A stretch of 64,000 bases of DNA, taken from contig VCCI02000002.1 in the NCBI GenBank assembly GCA_005938025.2, positions 1 to 64,000 on the forward strand, read 5' to 3'. The notes beneath the pieces are model-generated. The model worked only from the letters and a program-made list of their open reading frames with translations. It was not told the origin of the DNA and did no database searches. A program made the translations under genes and the position numbers. Origin of the DNA: Inquilinus sp. KBS0705. Its GTDB lineage: Bacteria; Bacteroidota; Bacteroidia; Sphingobacteriales; Sphingobacteriaceae. Positions 25,758 through 35,448 of the stretch are shown piece by piece (within the stretch, counting starts at the first letter, position 1; each line of letters begins with the position of its first letter).

Positions 25758-26597
25758 TTATTTGGTAACCAAACCGGCATGTGGGTTAATAAACGCCAAT
25801 ACACCGTAAGTGATAACAAATAACCAGCAAGCTATGTACAGAAATACAAAAGGTTTTCTGTTTTGTAACCATTCTGGGTATAAAATAGGTTTGCCCTGGA
25901 ATTTACCGCGCGGCTTGCTCGGAAAAAAGAATGTTTTATACGTTTCAATAGTAGCAATGGTAAAACCAATGCTGCATAAGCCAATAGCCAAAAAGTTATC
26001 GGTAAGGTTAGCTGCAACCCATCCCCAAAAGTAAGCGATACTTGGGCTGCGGAAAAACTTAAATGTTTCAAAACCTTCTATTGGGGCATCTTTCCAGGCG
26101 CCACCAAAAGCAGATATCCAGCCACCAACACTAAGCATTATTAAAATGATGTATGGGTTCCAGGTTAATTCTCCGGCTTGATATTTTTGCCATTGGTTGA
26201 TAATAGCCCAGGCAATTCCAAAAATGATAGCCACATAAAAGAAAGCTGCGATCCAGCGGTCACGTTTACTTTCAACAACCTTACCAAATACGTGTAGTTG
26301 CATTGGTATAAAATATTTAGTTTGATCAGAGGTACGTAAAAACGATTTCCAAACCTCTACGGTTAACCTTTCGGCAACATAAGTACATCCCCATAACAAA
26401 ACCACACCCGAGTAGGTAGTAAGGTCTAATTTTGCAAAATGTGCAATAAAAGGCGCATATATAAGGCCGATAATGGCGCTTCTGAAATATTTTGGCCAGG
26501 TAAACCCTTCGTGGGGTGAATCTTTATACATACCCCATGTAGAGATATGTAACCCTGCTGTTAATCCGGTAAGTAGTGCGAGTAATGTAAGTTGCAT
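25758..26597 (-). CDS. Multi-spanning membrane protein with internal duplication
   Basis: I do not recognise a family for this 279-residue protein. It has about seven hydrophobic segments. Two halves repeat the signature WGMYKDSPHEGFTWPKYFRS (about 21-40) and GGAWKDAPIEGFETFKFFRS (about 165-184), each placed between membrane helices, so it arose by duplication. It follows a GMC oxidoreductase and a Gfo/Idh/MocA gene on the same strand with a 78-base gap and may be a membrane partner in the same pathway. Confidence 0.75.
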   Translation of the reverse strand: MQLTLLALLTGLTAGLHISTWGMYKDSPHEGFTWPKYFRSAIIGLIYAPFIAHFAKLDLTTYSGVVLLWGCTYVAERLTVEVWKSFLRTSDQTKYFIPMQLHVFGKVVESKRDRWIAAFFYVAIIFGIAWAIINQWQKYQAGELTWNPYIILIMLSVGGWISAFGGAWKDAPIEGFETFKFFRSPSIAYFWGWVAANLTDNFLAIGLCSIGFTIATIETYKTFFFPSKPRGKFQGKPILYPEWLQNRKPFVFLYIACWLFVITYGVLAFINPHAGLVTK

Positions 26598-26675
26598 TCT
26601 GTTTTATGTAATGATAATGTGATTATGGTTAAAATTTGAGTGCGAATTTAGTAAAATAAACAATTTAATTGTGTT

Positions 26676-27671
26676 TTAAGCAATTGATGAGACCCCTGCC
26701 GATAGATATGCCTGTTCTATATATAGCAAGTCGCGCTTGGCAATATACAGGTTAAACTTAGCATCTTCACCTTCGCGTAAAGCATTAAAAAAATCTGTGA
26801 ACATACCTTTTGTACCGCCAATATCACTTATACCGGGAAAGATCAACTTCCATTTATCACCTCTAACAAATATGAATAAGCCATTAGATTCGAATTTTAT
26901 AGAGCCTTTGCTGCCATAAATGCGCGATACCCGCAAGCCCTTGAACAGCGCGTTTACTTCCCACGAATAAAGAAGTGTACCCACAGGCCCGTCCTCATAT
27001 TGGGCAACCACCTGCATACTGCGCTCGGTTTTACCAACGCTGCTTTTATTTTGCGGGAAATAGCCAATTATATGTTTGATGCTCATCCCCAGGTTTGATA
27101 TAAAGTTGATCCAATGGATGCCGCCTTCAAATAACGCCCCACCACCTGCTGTATTAGTGTCGCCCCGCCAATCGTTAACTACCTGTTTTTTGGCAGCGTT
27201 AAAAAACATAAACTTAATGTCGCCGATAAGCTTTCCAGCAAGCACATTGCGTAGCTTTTGCAGCACTGGTTTATAAAAATAATTTTCGGCCACAAATAGT
27301 TGCACGCCGTATTCCTTGCGTAAACTATCTATCGTATCAAAATCAGCAGATCTAAAAAAGGGTGGTTTTTCTACAATTACGTGTTTGCCTGCTTTCATGG
27401 CTGCAATAGCCAGTGAGAGGTGGCTATCGGGCGGTGTAGCTATAAAAATAACATCTACGTTTGGCGACGCTATTGCAGCCTCGTATGATCCGAAGTGGCC
27501 CTCGCCATTATACTTCGATTCAAATTCAACCGCTTTTTGTTGGGCCCTGCTGGCAAAATACAAATGGACACCATCAAACTTCTTAAGCGTTTTGGCATGC
27601 TTGCCTGTAATGACCCCGCACCCTAAAAATCCTATACGTATATCCCCTTCTACCTTTTTATATGTTGCCAT
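26676..27671 (-). CDS. Gfo/Idh/MocA-family NAD(P)-dependent oxidoreductase
   Basis: The 331-residue protein has a Rossmann domain (IGFLGCGVITGKHAKTL, then IFIATPPDSHLSLAIAAMKA) and the EKP motif (VIVEKPPF) whose lysine is catalytic in the family. The C-terminal domain has GGALFEGGIHWINFI, where the usual histidine is present. The substrate, probably a sugar or cyclitol, is not visible. It starts one base after the GMC gene on the same strand, so the two are co-translated. Confidence 0.9.
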   Translation of the reverse strand: MATYKKVEGDIRIGFLGCGVITGKHAKTLKKFDGVHLYFASRAQQKAVEFESKYNGEGHFGSYEAAIASPNVDVIFIATPPDSHLSLAIAAMKAGKHVIVEKPPFFRSADFDTIDSLRKEYGVQLFVAENYFYKPVLQKLRNVLAGKLIGDIKFMFFNAAKKQVVNDWRGDTNTAGGGALFEGGIHWINFISNLGMSIKHIIGYFPQNKSSVGKTERSMQVVAQYEDGPVGTLLYSWEVNALFKGLRVSRIYGSKGSIKFESNGLFIFVRGDKWKLIFPGISDIGGTKGMFTDFFNALREGEDAKFNLYIAKRDLLYIEQAYLSAGVSSIA

Positions 27672-27672
27672 A

Positions 27673-29202
27673 TTAACTTGCTTTAATAATTAAATCGCCT
27701 ACGCGCAGGGCATTGGCAGCAATGGTTAAACTTGGGTTTAAAGCCGCCGATGTAGGCATAACGCTACCATCGGTAACATATAAATTATCTATACCACGAA
27801 ATTTGCAGTTCTCATCAAGGGCTGATTTTTTTTCATCAGTGCCCATACGTACCGTACCCACCGCATGAGAAAAAGTACGGATATCATGTATATAATGTGT
27901 TAATGCCCCGGCGCCCTTCATTATCCTTTTACCTGCGTCGGTTAACACTTTTAACGCAGCCACATCTCTTGCGGAATATTCGTGCGATATAACAGGACGT
28001 GGTAACCCAAATTCATCCTTATGCGCCTGATCAATGGTTATATAATTACTAAACTGCGGCTGATCTTCCACTATCGCTAATAAGCCGCTAAGTAAGCGCA
28101 CACCCTGACTTAATAATTTACCAAGCGGCCCTTTAATTTCGTTTTGGACCAATCCCATTGGAGGGGTTGGCATTTGTTGCAAACTGCCTACTTTATTAAA
28201 TTCAGAACCTTCCTTGCCAAAGTAATAATCTAAAATAGCCAACTGTTTGTGAAAACGTCCTTCTTTATCTGCTACACCAGGGAATATCCCAAAAATGATT
28301 GAATTTAAATGGCGCATTAAATACCGGCCAATCACATCGCCGCCGGGGTTGTATTGTTGCATCCCTGATGATAGTAAAACATGTGGCGTACCCAACGAAC
28401 CCGCTGCTAAAATTATAAGGCCCGCTTTAAAAGTTTGTTTTTCGCCGGTTGTTTTTGATGTAGCATTAGCGCTAACTATTTTTCGGCCCTCTGCATTTAG
28501 TTTGGTTACTACCATGTTAGGTAACAGCTCCATTCCTTTCCCAATAAGGTCTGGCAAAACCATCGTAGCTAAATCGTTTTTGGCGCTTATAGCGCAGGCA
28601 AATGTATCGCATGTTTTGCAATGCTGGCAGGTGCCTCGTGTAGTATCTTCGTAATTAATGGCTAAGGGTAGCTGAAAAGGGTGTAACCCCAGTTTTTGCG
28701 CGCTTGCTTTTACCTTGTTTGATATATTGGCCAATTGTGGCTTGCCCTGGGGCAGCGGTGTACTTCGATACGGCTCGGTAGGGTCTATTCCCGTTTCCCC
28801 TGATATATGTAGTATCCCTTCGGCTTGGGTGTAATAGCTTTCAAGGTCATTATATTTAATAGGCCAGCCCTGGGCATTAGCCCCTTCGATCTGCTCGTTC
28901 TTTTCAAAGTCTGCTTCCCGGAAACGAAAGGAAACCCCACCATAAAATACAGAGGGCCCACCAACGCAGGAATATAACCCCATAGTCGGCTTATTGCCCC
29001 CCTTCTCTACATGCAGCAAACTGGTTTTATCATAAAACTCCGACAGATCTATAGAGCCACGCATATCCCAGTTGTGTTCACCACGGGTAACAAAACCGCC
29101 ACGCTCCAGCATCAGCACTTTCATACCCGCGTTCACTAACTGCCGTGCCGTCATCGAACCACCAAAACCGCTTCCAATGACAATAGCATCGTAGCTCTGC
29201 AT
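27673..29202 (-). CDS. GMC-family flavin oxidoreductase with cysteine-rich insert
   Basis: The 509-residue protein starts with an FAD site (AIVIGSGFGGSMTARQLV) and has the C-terminal GMC domain with DGSVMPTSAALNPSLTIAA and a catalytic-type His in HAVGTVRMG. A cysteine cluster, GTCQHCKTCDTFAC (about 195-208), resembles the metal or Fe-S cluster of bacterial cholesterol-oxidase-like and sugar dehydrogenase members. No signal peptide is seen. With the following Gfo/Idh/MocA protein it may oxidise a polyol, sugar or sterol-like compound. Confidence 0.88.
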   Translation of the reverse strand: MQSYDAIVIGSGFGGSMTARQLVNAGMKVLMLERGGFVTRGEHNWDMRGSIDLSEFYDKTSLLHVEKGGNKPTMGLYSCVGGPSVFYGGVSFRFREADFEKNEQIEGANAQGWPIKYNDLESYYTQAEGILHISGETGIDPTEPYRSTPLPQGKPQLANISNKVKASAQKLGLHPFQLPLAINYEDTTRGTCQHCKTCDTFACAISAKNDLATMVLPDLIGKGMELLPNMVVTKLNAEGRKIVSANATSKTTGEKQTFKAGLIILAAGSLGTPHVLLSSGMQQYNPGGDVIGRYLMRHLNSIIFGIFPGVADKEGRFHKQLAILDYYFGKEGSEFNKVGSLQQMPTPPMGLVQNEIKGPLGKLLSQGVRLLSGLLAIVEDQPQFSNYITIDQAHKDEFGLPRPVISHEYSARDVAALKVLTDAGKRIMKGAGALTHYIHDIRTFSHAVGTVRMGTDEKKSALDENCKFRGIDNLYVTDGSVMPTSAALNPSLTIAANALRVGDLIIKAS

Positions 29203-29380
29203 AATTAAGAGTTTTTAAATTAAGGGCGAAAGATAGGCATTTCCTTTAAAACAGGCCGCCGGTACCCTTTTACTACACTATTAATTACATTACGCTGAAC
29301 TTTCATTTTAGCTGTAGCATTTTTTAATTTAATTGCTTTTATTTCAAATTACCCTATATTTATTTCAAATATTTCACATC

Positions 29381-30322
29381 ATGGGGCCATCAACAATTAT
29401 ATATCTGGTATTGGCATTTTTTGCGCTGATCATAATTTTTTCGTCGTTTGTAACGGTTAAGCAGGGCACAATTGTAGTGATAACAGTGTTTGGTAAATAC
29501 CATCGTATTTTAACGCCAGGCCTTAGTTTTAAGATACCTCTTATTGAAAATATCTACTCGCAGATATCCATACAAAACCGCTCGGTTGAACTGGAGTTTC
29601 AGGCGGTAACGTTTGACCAGGCCAATGTGTACTTTAAAGCCATGCTATTGTATTCAGTGCTTGATCAACAGGAAGAAACCATAAAAAATGTGGCCTTTAA
29701 GTTTGTTGATGAGCGCAACCTGATGCAGGCATTAATACGCACAGTTGAGGGGTCGATAAGAGCTTTTGTAGCCACTAAAAGGCAAGCCGAAGTGTTAGTG
29801 CTTCGCCGCGATATTGTAGAGCATGTGAAGGAGCAATTAGATACCATTTTAGAAAACTGGGGCTATCACTTACAGGACCTTCAACTAAATGATATTACGT
29901 TTGATGATGTGATTATGAAATCAATGAGCCAGGTGGTAGCATCGAACAATTTAAAAGCCGCTGCCGAAAACGAAGGACAGGCACTATTGATTACAAAAAC
30001 TAAAGCCGCTGAAGCTGATGGTAATGCCATAAAAATATCTGCCGAAGCCGAGCGGCAGGCAGCCCAACTACGTGGCCAGGGAATTGCATTGTTCCGCGAG
30101 GAAGTGGCAAAGGGTATGACCATGGCTGCAAAAGAAATGCAAGGCGCCAATATGGATACATCTGTTATCTTATTTACGATGTGGACCGAATCAATAAAAC
30201 ACTTTGCCGAAAACTCGCAGGGCAACGTTATATTTTTAGACGGATCTACAGACGGTATGCAACGTACCATGAAAGAAATGATGAGCTTAAACCTTTTACA
30301 ACCCGATAAAGTCAAAAAGTAA
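29381..30322 (+). CDS. SPFH/band 7 membrane protein
   Basis: The start at 29381 gives a normal N-terminal membrane anchor (IIYLVLAFFALIIIF); an upstream frame from 29333 adds an odd hydrophobic extension. The SPFH domain (KQGTIVVITVFGKYHRILTP, then NRSVELEFQAVTFDQANVYF) spans about 25-200. An Ala/Glu-rich helix follows (AAENEGQALLITKTKAAEAD). These proteins oligomerise at the membrane and organise proteases or lipid domains. No NfeD partner is adjacent; the next gene is a DUF922 protein 21 bases downstream. Confidence 0.88.
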   Translation: MGPSTIIYLVLAFFALIIIFSSFVTVKQGTIVVITVFGKYHRILTPGLSFKIPLIENIYSQISIQNRSVELEFQAVTFDQANVYFKAMLLYSVLDQQEETIKNVAFKFVDERNLMQALIRTVEGSIRAFVATKRQAEVLVLRRDIVEHVKEQLDTILENWGYHLQDLQLNDITFDDVIMKSMSQVVASNNLKAAAENEGQALLITKTKAAEADGNAIKISAEAERQAAQLRGQGIALFREEVAKGMTMAAKEMQGANMDTSVILFTMWTESIKHFAENSQGNVIFLDGSTDGMQRTMKEMMSLNLLQPDKVKK

Positions 30323-30343
30323 AATTATTTTACTTCTGACTTC

Positions 30344-30904
30344 ATGATTTTAAAAAGTTTTAGATTCTCTTTTTTACTTGCAGTGGTACTATTTATCGCA
30401 AATATGACTACTGCTCAGCCTTTCAGGCAGTTAACGGCCGCCGACTTTATGGGCACCCCAAAGGCAAATAACAGGGGTGTAATTGCTTACACCAACTGCA
30501 CGCTCGATTTTAGCTATCAGGCTAATCATAGTAAAAATGATTACTTACTGCATTTTAAAGTTACGTTGCAGCTAAACAACTACAAATCGTGGATGGATAA
30601 AGCACGCATTACATCGGCGGAGCAACTTGCTGAGATACTAAAGCACGAGCAGGGCCACTATAATATCGCCTACTTAGAACAGCAAGAGGTTATACGAACA
30701 ATGGAACGCACCCGCTTTACAGCTAACTACCGGGCAGAAGCAATGGATCTGTTCAATCGCATTGATGCTAAGTATAAACAGTTAAATATTGATTATGACG
30801 AAGACACCCAGCACAGTGTTAACAAACAACAACAACATAGTTGGGATATATATTTCGCCAAACGTTTAGAATATATGCCCTCTGCCGAAAATGCAGGCAT
30901 GTAG
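30344..30904 (+). CDS. Secreted DUF922 protein with HExxH motif
   Basis: The 186-residue protein has a signal peptide (FSFLLAVVLFIANMTTAQP) and then a DUF922 domain. KHEQGHYNIAYLEQQE carries HEQGH, an HExxH zinc-binding motif, so a periplasmic metallopeptidase is plausible. The fold is known only from prediction. It is 21 bases downstream of the SPFH gene. Confidence 0.8.
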   Translation: MILKSFRFSFLLAVVLFIANMTTAQPFRQLTAADFMGTPKANNRGVIAYTNCTLDFSYQANHSKNDYLLHFKVTLQLNNYKSWMDKARITSAEQLAEILKHEQGHYNIAYLEQQEVIRTMERTRFTANYRAEAMDLFNRIDAKYKQLNIDYDEDTQHSVNKQQQHSWDIYFAKRLEYMPSAENAGM

Positions 30905-30948
30905 TACAAGTAATTGCCCGATATTTTGACGCTGCCTTTTATTGCTGT

Positions 30949-30956
30949 ACTTTTGA
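30949..30956 (+). promoter_or_regulatory. -7 element directly before lpxH
   Basis: TACTTTTG is an exact consensus match, with TTTG (30926-30929) 19 bases upstream as the -33 element. The ATG at 30963 is six bases downstream, implying a leaderless or nearly leaderless mRNA. Confidence 0.55.
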
Positions 30957-30962
30957 ACAAAT

Positions 30963-31727
30963 ATGCCAACCGGTAATAAACTTTATTTCGCTTCAGACTT
31001 TCACCTGGGTGCCAACGGATACGAATTGTCGCGTGAGCGGGAAGACCGTATTGTCCGATGGCTTGACACTATAAAAGTAGATGCTGCTGAGTTATTTTTA
31101 GTAGGTGATGTTTTTGATTTTTGGTTTGAATACAAAACAGTTATCCCAAAAGGATACACCCGCTTTTTAGGCAAATTGGCCGAACTTACCGATGCCGGTA
31201 TAAAGCTTTATCTTTTTAAAGGCAACCACGATATGTGGATGTTTGATTATTTTGAAAAGGAGCTAAACGCTACTATCATTAGTAACCAAATGGAAATGGA
31301 ACAGGGTGGTAAAAAGTTTTACATTCACCATGGTGATGGCCTTGGCCCTTTTGATTATAAATACAAAACATTAAAAAAAATATTCCGCAGCCGTTTGTGT
31401 CAATGGCTGTTTGCAAGGGTACACCCCAATTTAGGTGTTGGCATAGCTAGCAGATGGTCGCGGCATAGCCGTATAGCTGGCTTAGAGGAGTTTAAAGAAA
31501 TGGATAATCGGCGCGAGTGGCTGGAAATATATTCAACCGAATTACTGCAGACGAAGTATTATGATTACTTTATATTTGGCCATCGGCACAAACCACTTGA
31601 TATGATGCTAGCCGGTAATAGCCGCTATATAAACCTTGGCGAGTGGGTTAATTATTTTACCTATGCAGTTTTTGACGGTGACAGCCTTGAGCTAAAATAC
31701 TTTGAAGCTACCGAAAAAAATCCTTAG
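30963..31727 (+). CDS. lpxH: UDP-2,3-diacylglucosamine diphosphatase, LpxH-like
   Basis: The 254-residue metallophosphoesterase has the motifs FASDFHLGAN, GDVFDFWFE, KGNHDMW, HHGDGLG and FGHRHKPLD, all metal ligands of the family. LpxH hydrolyses UDP-diacylglucosamine to lipid X in lipid A synthesis at the inner membrane. The length fits. It has its own promoter and is followed by prfA. Confidence 0.9.
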   Translation: MPTGNKLYFASDFHLGANGYELSREREDRIVRWLDTIKVDAAELFLVGDVFDFWFEYKTVIPKGYTRFLGKLAELTDAGIKLYLFKGNHDMWMFDYFEKELNATIISNQMEMEQGGKKFYIHHGDGLGPFDYKYKTLKKIFRSRLCQWLFARVHPNLGVGIASRWSRHSRIAGLEEFKEMDNRREWLEIYSTELLQTKYYDYFIFGHRHKPLDMMLAGNSRYINLGEWVNYFTYAVFDGDSLELKYFEATEKNP

Positions 31728-31779
31728 CACGCTAAATCTCTTTACAATACGCTGAGTTTATTATATGCCTTTAATTGCG

Positions 31780-31787
31780 TATTTTTG
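31780..31787 (+). promoter_or_regulatory. -7 element upstream of prfA
   Basis: TATTTTTG matches TAnnTTTG and lies 84 bases before the chosen prfA start at 31872. It contradicts use of an in-frame ATG at 31785, which would lie in the promoter. Confidence 0.45.
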
Positions 31788-31871
31788 CATGTTTATTGCA
31801 GCATAACAAAGAGTTGGGCCGATATAAAGCCTATAAACAGCAATAGAATTGCTGTAATTGAATTAAAGAAA

Positions 31872-32945
31872 ATGTTAGAGAAATTAGAATTAATATACCA
31901 GCGCTGGAAGAACGTAGAAGCCGAATTAAGCAGCCCGGATGCTATGGCTGATATGAAGCGTTTTGCACAGCTCAATAAAGAATATAAAGACCTTGCCAAA
32001 ATTGTTGATGAGTATAACATATACCGCAACATAATGAGCAATATTGAAACTAATAAAGAAATATTAGCTACCGAAAAAGACGAAGAGTTTCGTGAAATGG
32101 CTAAGATGGAATTAGATGAGCTTTTAGTGAAACAGGATGAAATGGAAGAATCTATCCGTTTGATGCTTATACCTAAAGACCCTGAGGACTCTAAGAATGC
32201 CATTATTGAGATACGCGGTGGTACCGGCGGCGACGAGGCTGCATTGTTTGCAGGCGACCTTTATCGCATGTATATGCGTTATTGCGAAAAACGCGGCTGG
32301 CGTACCGAATTGGTAGATTATACCGAAGGTACCGCTGGTGGCTATAAAGAAATTGTTTTTAATGTAACTGCAGATGACGCATACGGTAACTTTAAATACG
32401 AATCTGGCGTGCATCGTGTGCAGCGTGTCCCGGATACCGAAACACAAGGGCGCGTACATACATCTGCTGCGTCTGTAGTTGTATTGCCCGAGGTTGATGA
32501 ATTTGATATCGACTTGCAGGTAAGTGACATACGTAAAGATTTGTTCTGCGCATCAGGGCCGGGCGGCCAATCGGTAAATACAACCTACTCGGCAGTAAGA
32601 CTGACACACATACCTACAGGTATTGTAGCACAATGCCAGGACCAAAAATCGCAGTTGAAAAATTATGATAAAGCCTTAGGGGTTTTACGCTCGAGGGTGT
32701 ACGAAATGGAGTTGCAAAAGCATTTGGAAGAAACTTCTAAAAAGCGAAAAACCATGGTAGCAACCGGCGATAGATCGGCTAAAGTGCGTACTTATAATTA
32801 TCCGCAAGGTCGTTTAACCGAGCACCGTATTGGTTTAACCATTTATAACTTAAATGGTGTAATGAACGGCGATCTGCAAGAGATTATGGAAGCACTACAA
32901 TTTGCAGAGAATGCGGAGAAGCTAAAAGAGGGCACTGTAGCTTAA
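31872..32945 (+). CDS. prfA: Peptide chain release factor 1
   Basis: From MLEKLELIYQRW at 31872 this is a 357-residue class I release factor. The catalytic GGQ is in ASGPGGQSVNTTYSAV. The codon-recognition motif reads PDT in HRVQRVPDTETQGRVHTSA, where E. coli RF1 has PAT; I take it to be RF1 because the surrounding sequence is RF1-like and RF2's SPF is absent. It ends translation at UAA and UAG. An extended frame from 31785 adds a non-homologous N-terminus. Confidence 0.95.
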   Translation: MLEKLELIYQRWKNVEAELSSPDAMADMKRFAQLNKEYKDLAKIVDEYNIYRNIMSNIETNKEILATEKDEEFREMAKMELDELLVKQDEMEESIRLMLIPKDPEDSKNAIIEIRGGTGGDEAALFAGDLYRMYMRYCEKRGWRTELVDYTEGTAGGYKEIVFNVTADDAYGNFKYESGVHRVQRVPDTETQGRVHTSAASVVVLPEVDEFDIDLQVSDIRKDLFCASGPGGQSVNTTYSAVRLTHIPTGIVAQCQDQKSQLKNYDKALGVLRSRVYEMELQKHLEETSKKRKTMVATGDRSAKVRTYNYPQGRLTEHRIGLTIYNLNGVMNGDLQEIMEALQFAENAEKLKEGTVA

Positions 32946-32971
32946 ATGTAAAATTTTATTTATTTGATAGC

Positions 32972-32999
32972 AAAAAGCACCATTTAGGTGCTTTTTTTA
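32972..32999 (+). terminator. Intrinsic terminator after prfA
   Basis: AAAAAGCACC, a five-base loop and GGTGCTTTTTTT, 27 bases after the prfA stop. Confidence 0.85.
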
Positions 33000-33131
33000 T
33001 TTATGACTATCGTCTTTCATGTAAATTTCATAATGCTGCTTTAATTTAGCGTTTGTGAGGTTGCATTATTACATTATTAAACGTAATGTGTAAATACACG
33101 CTAAGTTTAACTGTAATTAACGCAAATTAAT

Positions 33132-34067
33132 ATGCTGGCAGTAACAAAATTAACAGAAAGCTCTACCATTTTTGGTCGCGAAGTACGCTTAATGGGTAAC
33201 AGGTTTGAGATTCGATTAGTTGCCAATAACCCTGTTTGGGCTAACCAGCGTATAGATAGCGCCATAAACGAAATAAATCGCGTTGAAAAGCTGTTAAGCA
33301 CCTTTACTGAGGATAGCGTTATTAATGAGATAAACCGCAATGCAGGTATCAAACCTGTGTATGTTAACGCAGAAATATTTGAATTGATTGATAGAGCACT
33401 GCAAATATCAGCACTTACTTATGGCACATTTGATACCACTTATGCCTTAACAAGCAAGCCAAAAGCCGAGATCAATAGCTCGATAGTTGTAAAAACACTG
33501 AAAAAGAAACTAAGCCAAACTAACTATACAAATGTTATGCTTAATGCCGAAAGCCAAACTGTTTATTTAAAAAATAAAGGCATGCGCATAGGCTTTGGTG
33601 CCATTAGCCGGGGCTATGCTACAGACAGGGCTAAATATATTTTACAGATGGAAGGTGTTAGCAGTGGTGTAATAAATGCTGGTGGCGATTTGCTTACATG
33701 GGGCCTGCAGCCTGATAACCAACCCTGGACAATTGCAACAGCCGACCATAACCAGGCTGACAAACCTTTTGCTAACATTAACATTAGTAACATGGCTGTA
33801 GCTACATCTTTTAATACAGAACTTCTAAGCAGTGTTATCTCATCAAAAGATATTGATGCTGAGAGTGGATTTCCGGTTAGCCATATACAAAGCGTAAGCA
33901 TTATAACACCCACAGCAGAATTAGCCGACGCAATGGCAACGCCAATTATATCTATGGGTGTAAATGCAGGTTTATATCTAATTAATAAATTAAATCAAAT
34001 AGCCTGTATTGTTATTGATGATCATAACCGAACCTACACATCAAAAGATATTAATAAATTGATGTAA
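33132..34067 (+). CDS. apbE: FAD:protein FMN transferase, ApbE family
   Basis: The 311-residue protein has ApbE landmarks: MGNRFEIRLV, INEINRVEKLLSTF, ALQISALTYGTFDTTYA, GFGAISRGYATDRAKYIL, VINAGGDLLTWG and TAELADAMATPIISMG. The usual HIIDPRTG is altered to SSKDIDAESGFPVSHI. ApbE attaches FMN to threonine of flavoproteins. No signal peptide or lipobox is evident, so it may be cytoplasmic. No obvious flavoprotein substrate is encoded nearby. Confidence 0.85.
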   Translation: MLAVTKLTESSTIFGREVRLMGNRFEIRLVANNPVWANQRIDSAINEINRVEKLLSTFTEDSVINEINRNAGIKPVYVNAEIFELIDRALQISALTYGTFDTTYALTSKPKAEINSSIVVKTLKKKLSQTNYTNVMLNAESQTVYLKNKGMRIGFGAISRGYATDRAKYILQMEGVSSGVINAGGDLLTWGLQPDNQPWTIATADHNQADKPFANINISNMAVATSFNTELLSSVISSKDIDAESGFPVSHIQSVSIITPTAELADAMATPIISMGVNAGLYLINKLNQIACIVIDDHNRTYTSKDINKLM

Positions 34068-34223
34068 TCTGTTGCTATATTTAGCAAACTAAACCTATAC
34101 GTTATATTATTGGGGGCACTAAGCCAGGCGCATGTTCTGGATATTACTGCTTGCGTTTTAAATTCTTAATGTTACTGTGATAATTAACCATTTTAACAGT
34201 TCATTAACATTCCTATTGCTTAA

Positions 34224-34541
34224 ATGATAAAGTGGTTTTTGTATATTGTCCTTTTAATAATATTAGTGCCACGACTATCATCAGCCGAAGTTTTTTCGAG
34301 TAGTTCTCATACTTTTTCATACAATTTCCTGGCTCCCGCTTTACAGCATGATACTGTTACTGTAACAAAAACCGTTAAACACACATCAGAAGAAGATAAA
34401 AAGAAAATAAAAGAAGTAGCTAAAGCAAAAAAACTACCTAAGCCCGAGAAGGTTGACGATGCCCCAAAACAAAAAGCAAAAAGGCAGCGCAGACCTGACG
34501 GCTTGGAAAGACCGCCGGAAATACCCAGAAGAAATAATTAA
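34224..34541 (+). CDS. Small exported basic protein, unknown function
   Basis: The 105-residue protein has a signal peptide (MIKWFLYIVLLIILVPRLSSA). The rest is low-complexity and very rich in Lys, Glu and Pro (KKKIKEVAKAKKLPKPEK). It lies 22 bases ahead of an outer-membrane barrel gene and upstream of a two-component system, so it may belong to that envelope operon. No family recognised. Confidence 0.6.
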   Translation: MIKWFLYIVLLIILVPRLSSAEVFSSSSHTFSYNFLAPALQHDTVTVTKTVKHTSEEDKKKIKEVAKAKKLPKPEKVDDAPKQKAKRQRRPDGLERPPEIPRRNN

Positions 34542-34563
34542 TTTTAAGCGAGATACCAAATCA

Positions 34564-35442
34564 ATGAGATACTTTGGCGCATTGTTTTTTTTAATAACCT
34601 GCATTACGGCTAAAGCTGCTGTAGTTAAGCCAATGCTTTTTACATCGCGCGATACCATACCTGTTACAGACACCGATACCGTGGTTAAAAAAAATTCGGT
34701 ATCGGCGGGTGTAAGCTACGGTAGCGATGCTTTATTTTTTGGTCGTACCGGCCCTATTAAGTATCCCTTTACCGCCACTGATATTATTTTCAATAGTAAA
34801 TCGGGCATATTTATATATGGTTCTGCTGTAAAGGTTTTAGGGTACAAGCCGCTGGTTGATGAAATTGATTTAGGCGGCGGATATTTTTACCGGCTATCAA
34901 AGCAATTTACCGGAACCATAAGCTATACACGCTTTATTTTTAATAAAGAGGCCGAGATAATCAAATCAGCATCATCCAATGATATTGATTTTAAGAACTC
35001 ATACGATTGGAAATATTTTAAAACCAGTTTGATAGGCGATTACCTCTTTGGTAAATCATATGATATTTTTGCTACCATAAGTAACTCCAAATATATCGAA
35101 AGCAGTTTCAGCATATTTGATGATAACGATTACCTATCTATAAACCCCACTGTAAATGTAATATTTGGCACACAAAATTTTGTTCAGCGCTACTCAGTAG
35201 ATCATGAAGATGAATTAGCAATAGATAACATTTATCTGCATAATTTAAATGGCCGCCGGGCAAGGGCAAATGCACAATTTAATTTGCTTAACTACAGCTT
35301 TAAATTACCCCTGGCATATAACAGGCCGCATTATACATTAGAGGCGGCATATAAATATTCTATCCCGGTTAACGTTGAAGGGTCGCTAAAAAACAAGCGG
35401 GAATCTTTTTTTAACTTCACTTTTTATTACCTTTTTTATTGA
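34564..35442 (+). CDS. Predicted outer-membrane beta-barrel protein
   Basis: From the ATG at 34564 there is a signal peptide (YFGALFFLITCITAKAA) followed by alternating aromatic strands (GGGYFYRLSKQFTGTISYTR) and a C-terminal FYYLFY end typical of outer-membrane barrels. Length is 292 residues. An extended frame from 34453 lacks a signal peptide at its N-terminus and overlaps the previous gene. It ends six bases before the response regulator, which suggests the regulator pair controls or senses this envelope system. Confidence 0.75.
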   Translation: MRYFGALFFLITCITAKAAVVKPMLFTSRDTIPVTDTDTVVKKNSVSAGVSYGSDALFFGRTGPIKYPFTATDIIFNSKSGIFIYGSAVKVLGYKPLVDEIDLGGGYFYRLSKQFTGTISYTRFIFNKEAEIIKSASSNDIDFKNSYDWKYFKTSLIGDYLFGKSYDIFATISNSKYIESSFSIFDDNDYLSINPTVNVIFGTQNFVQRYSVDHEDELAIDNIYLHNLNGRRARANAQFNLLNYSFKLPLAYNRPHYTLEAAYKYSIPVNVEGSLKNKRESFFNFTFYYLFY

Positions 35443-35448
35443 CAGCGC

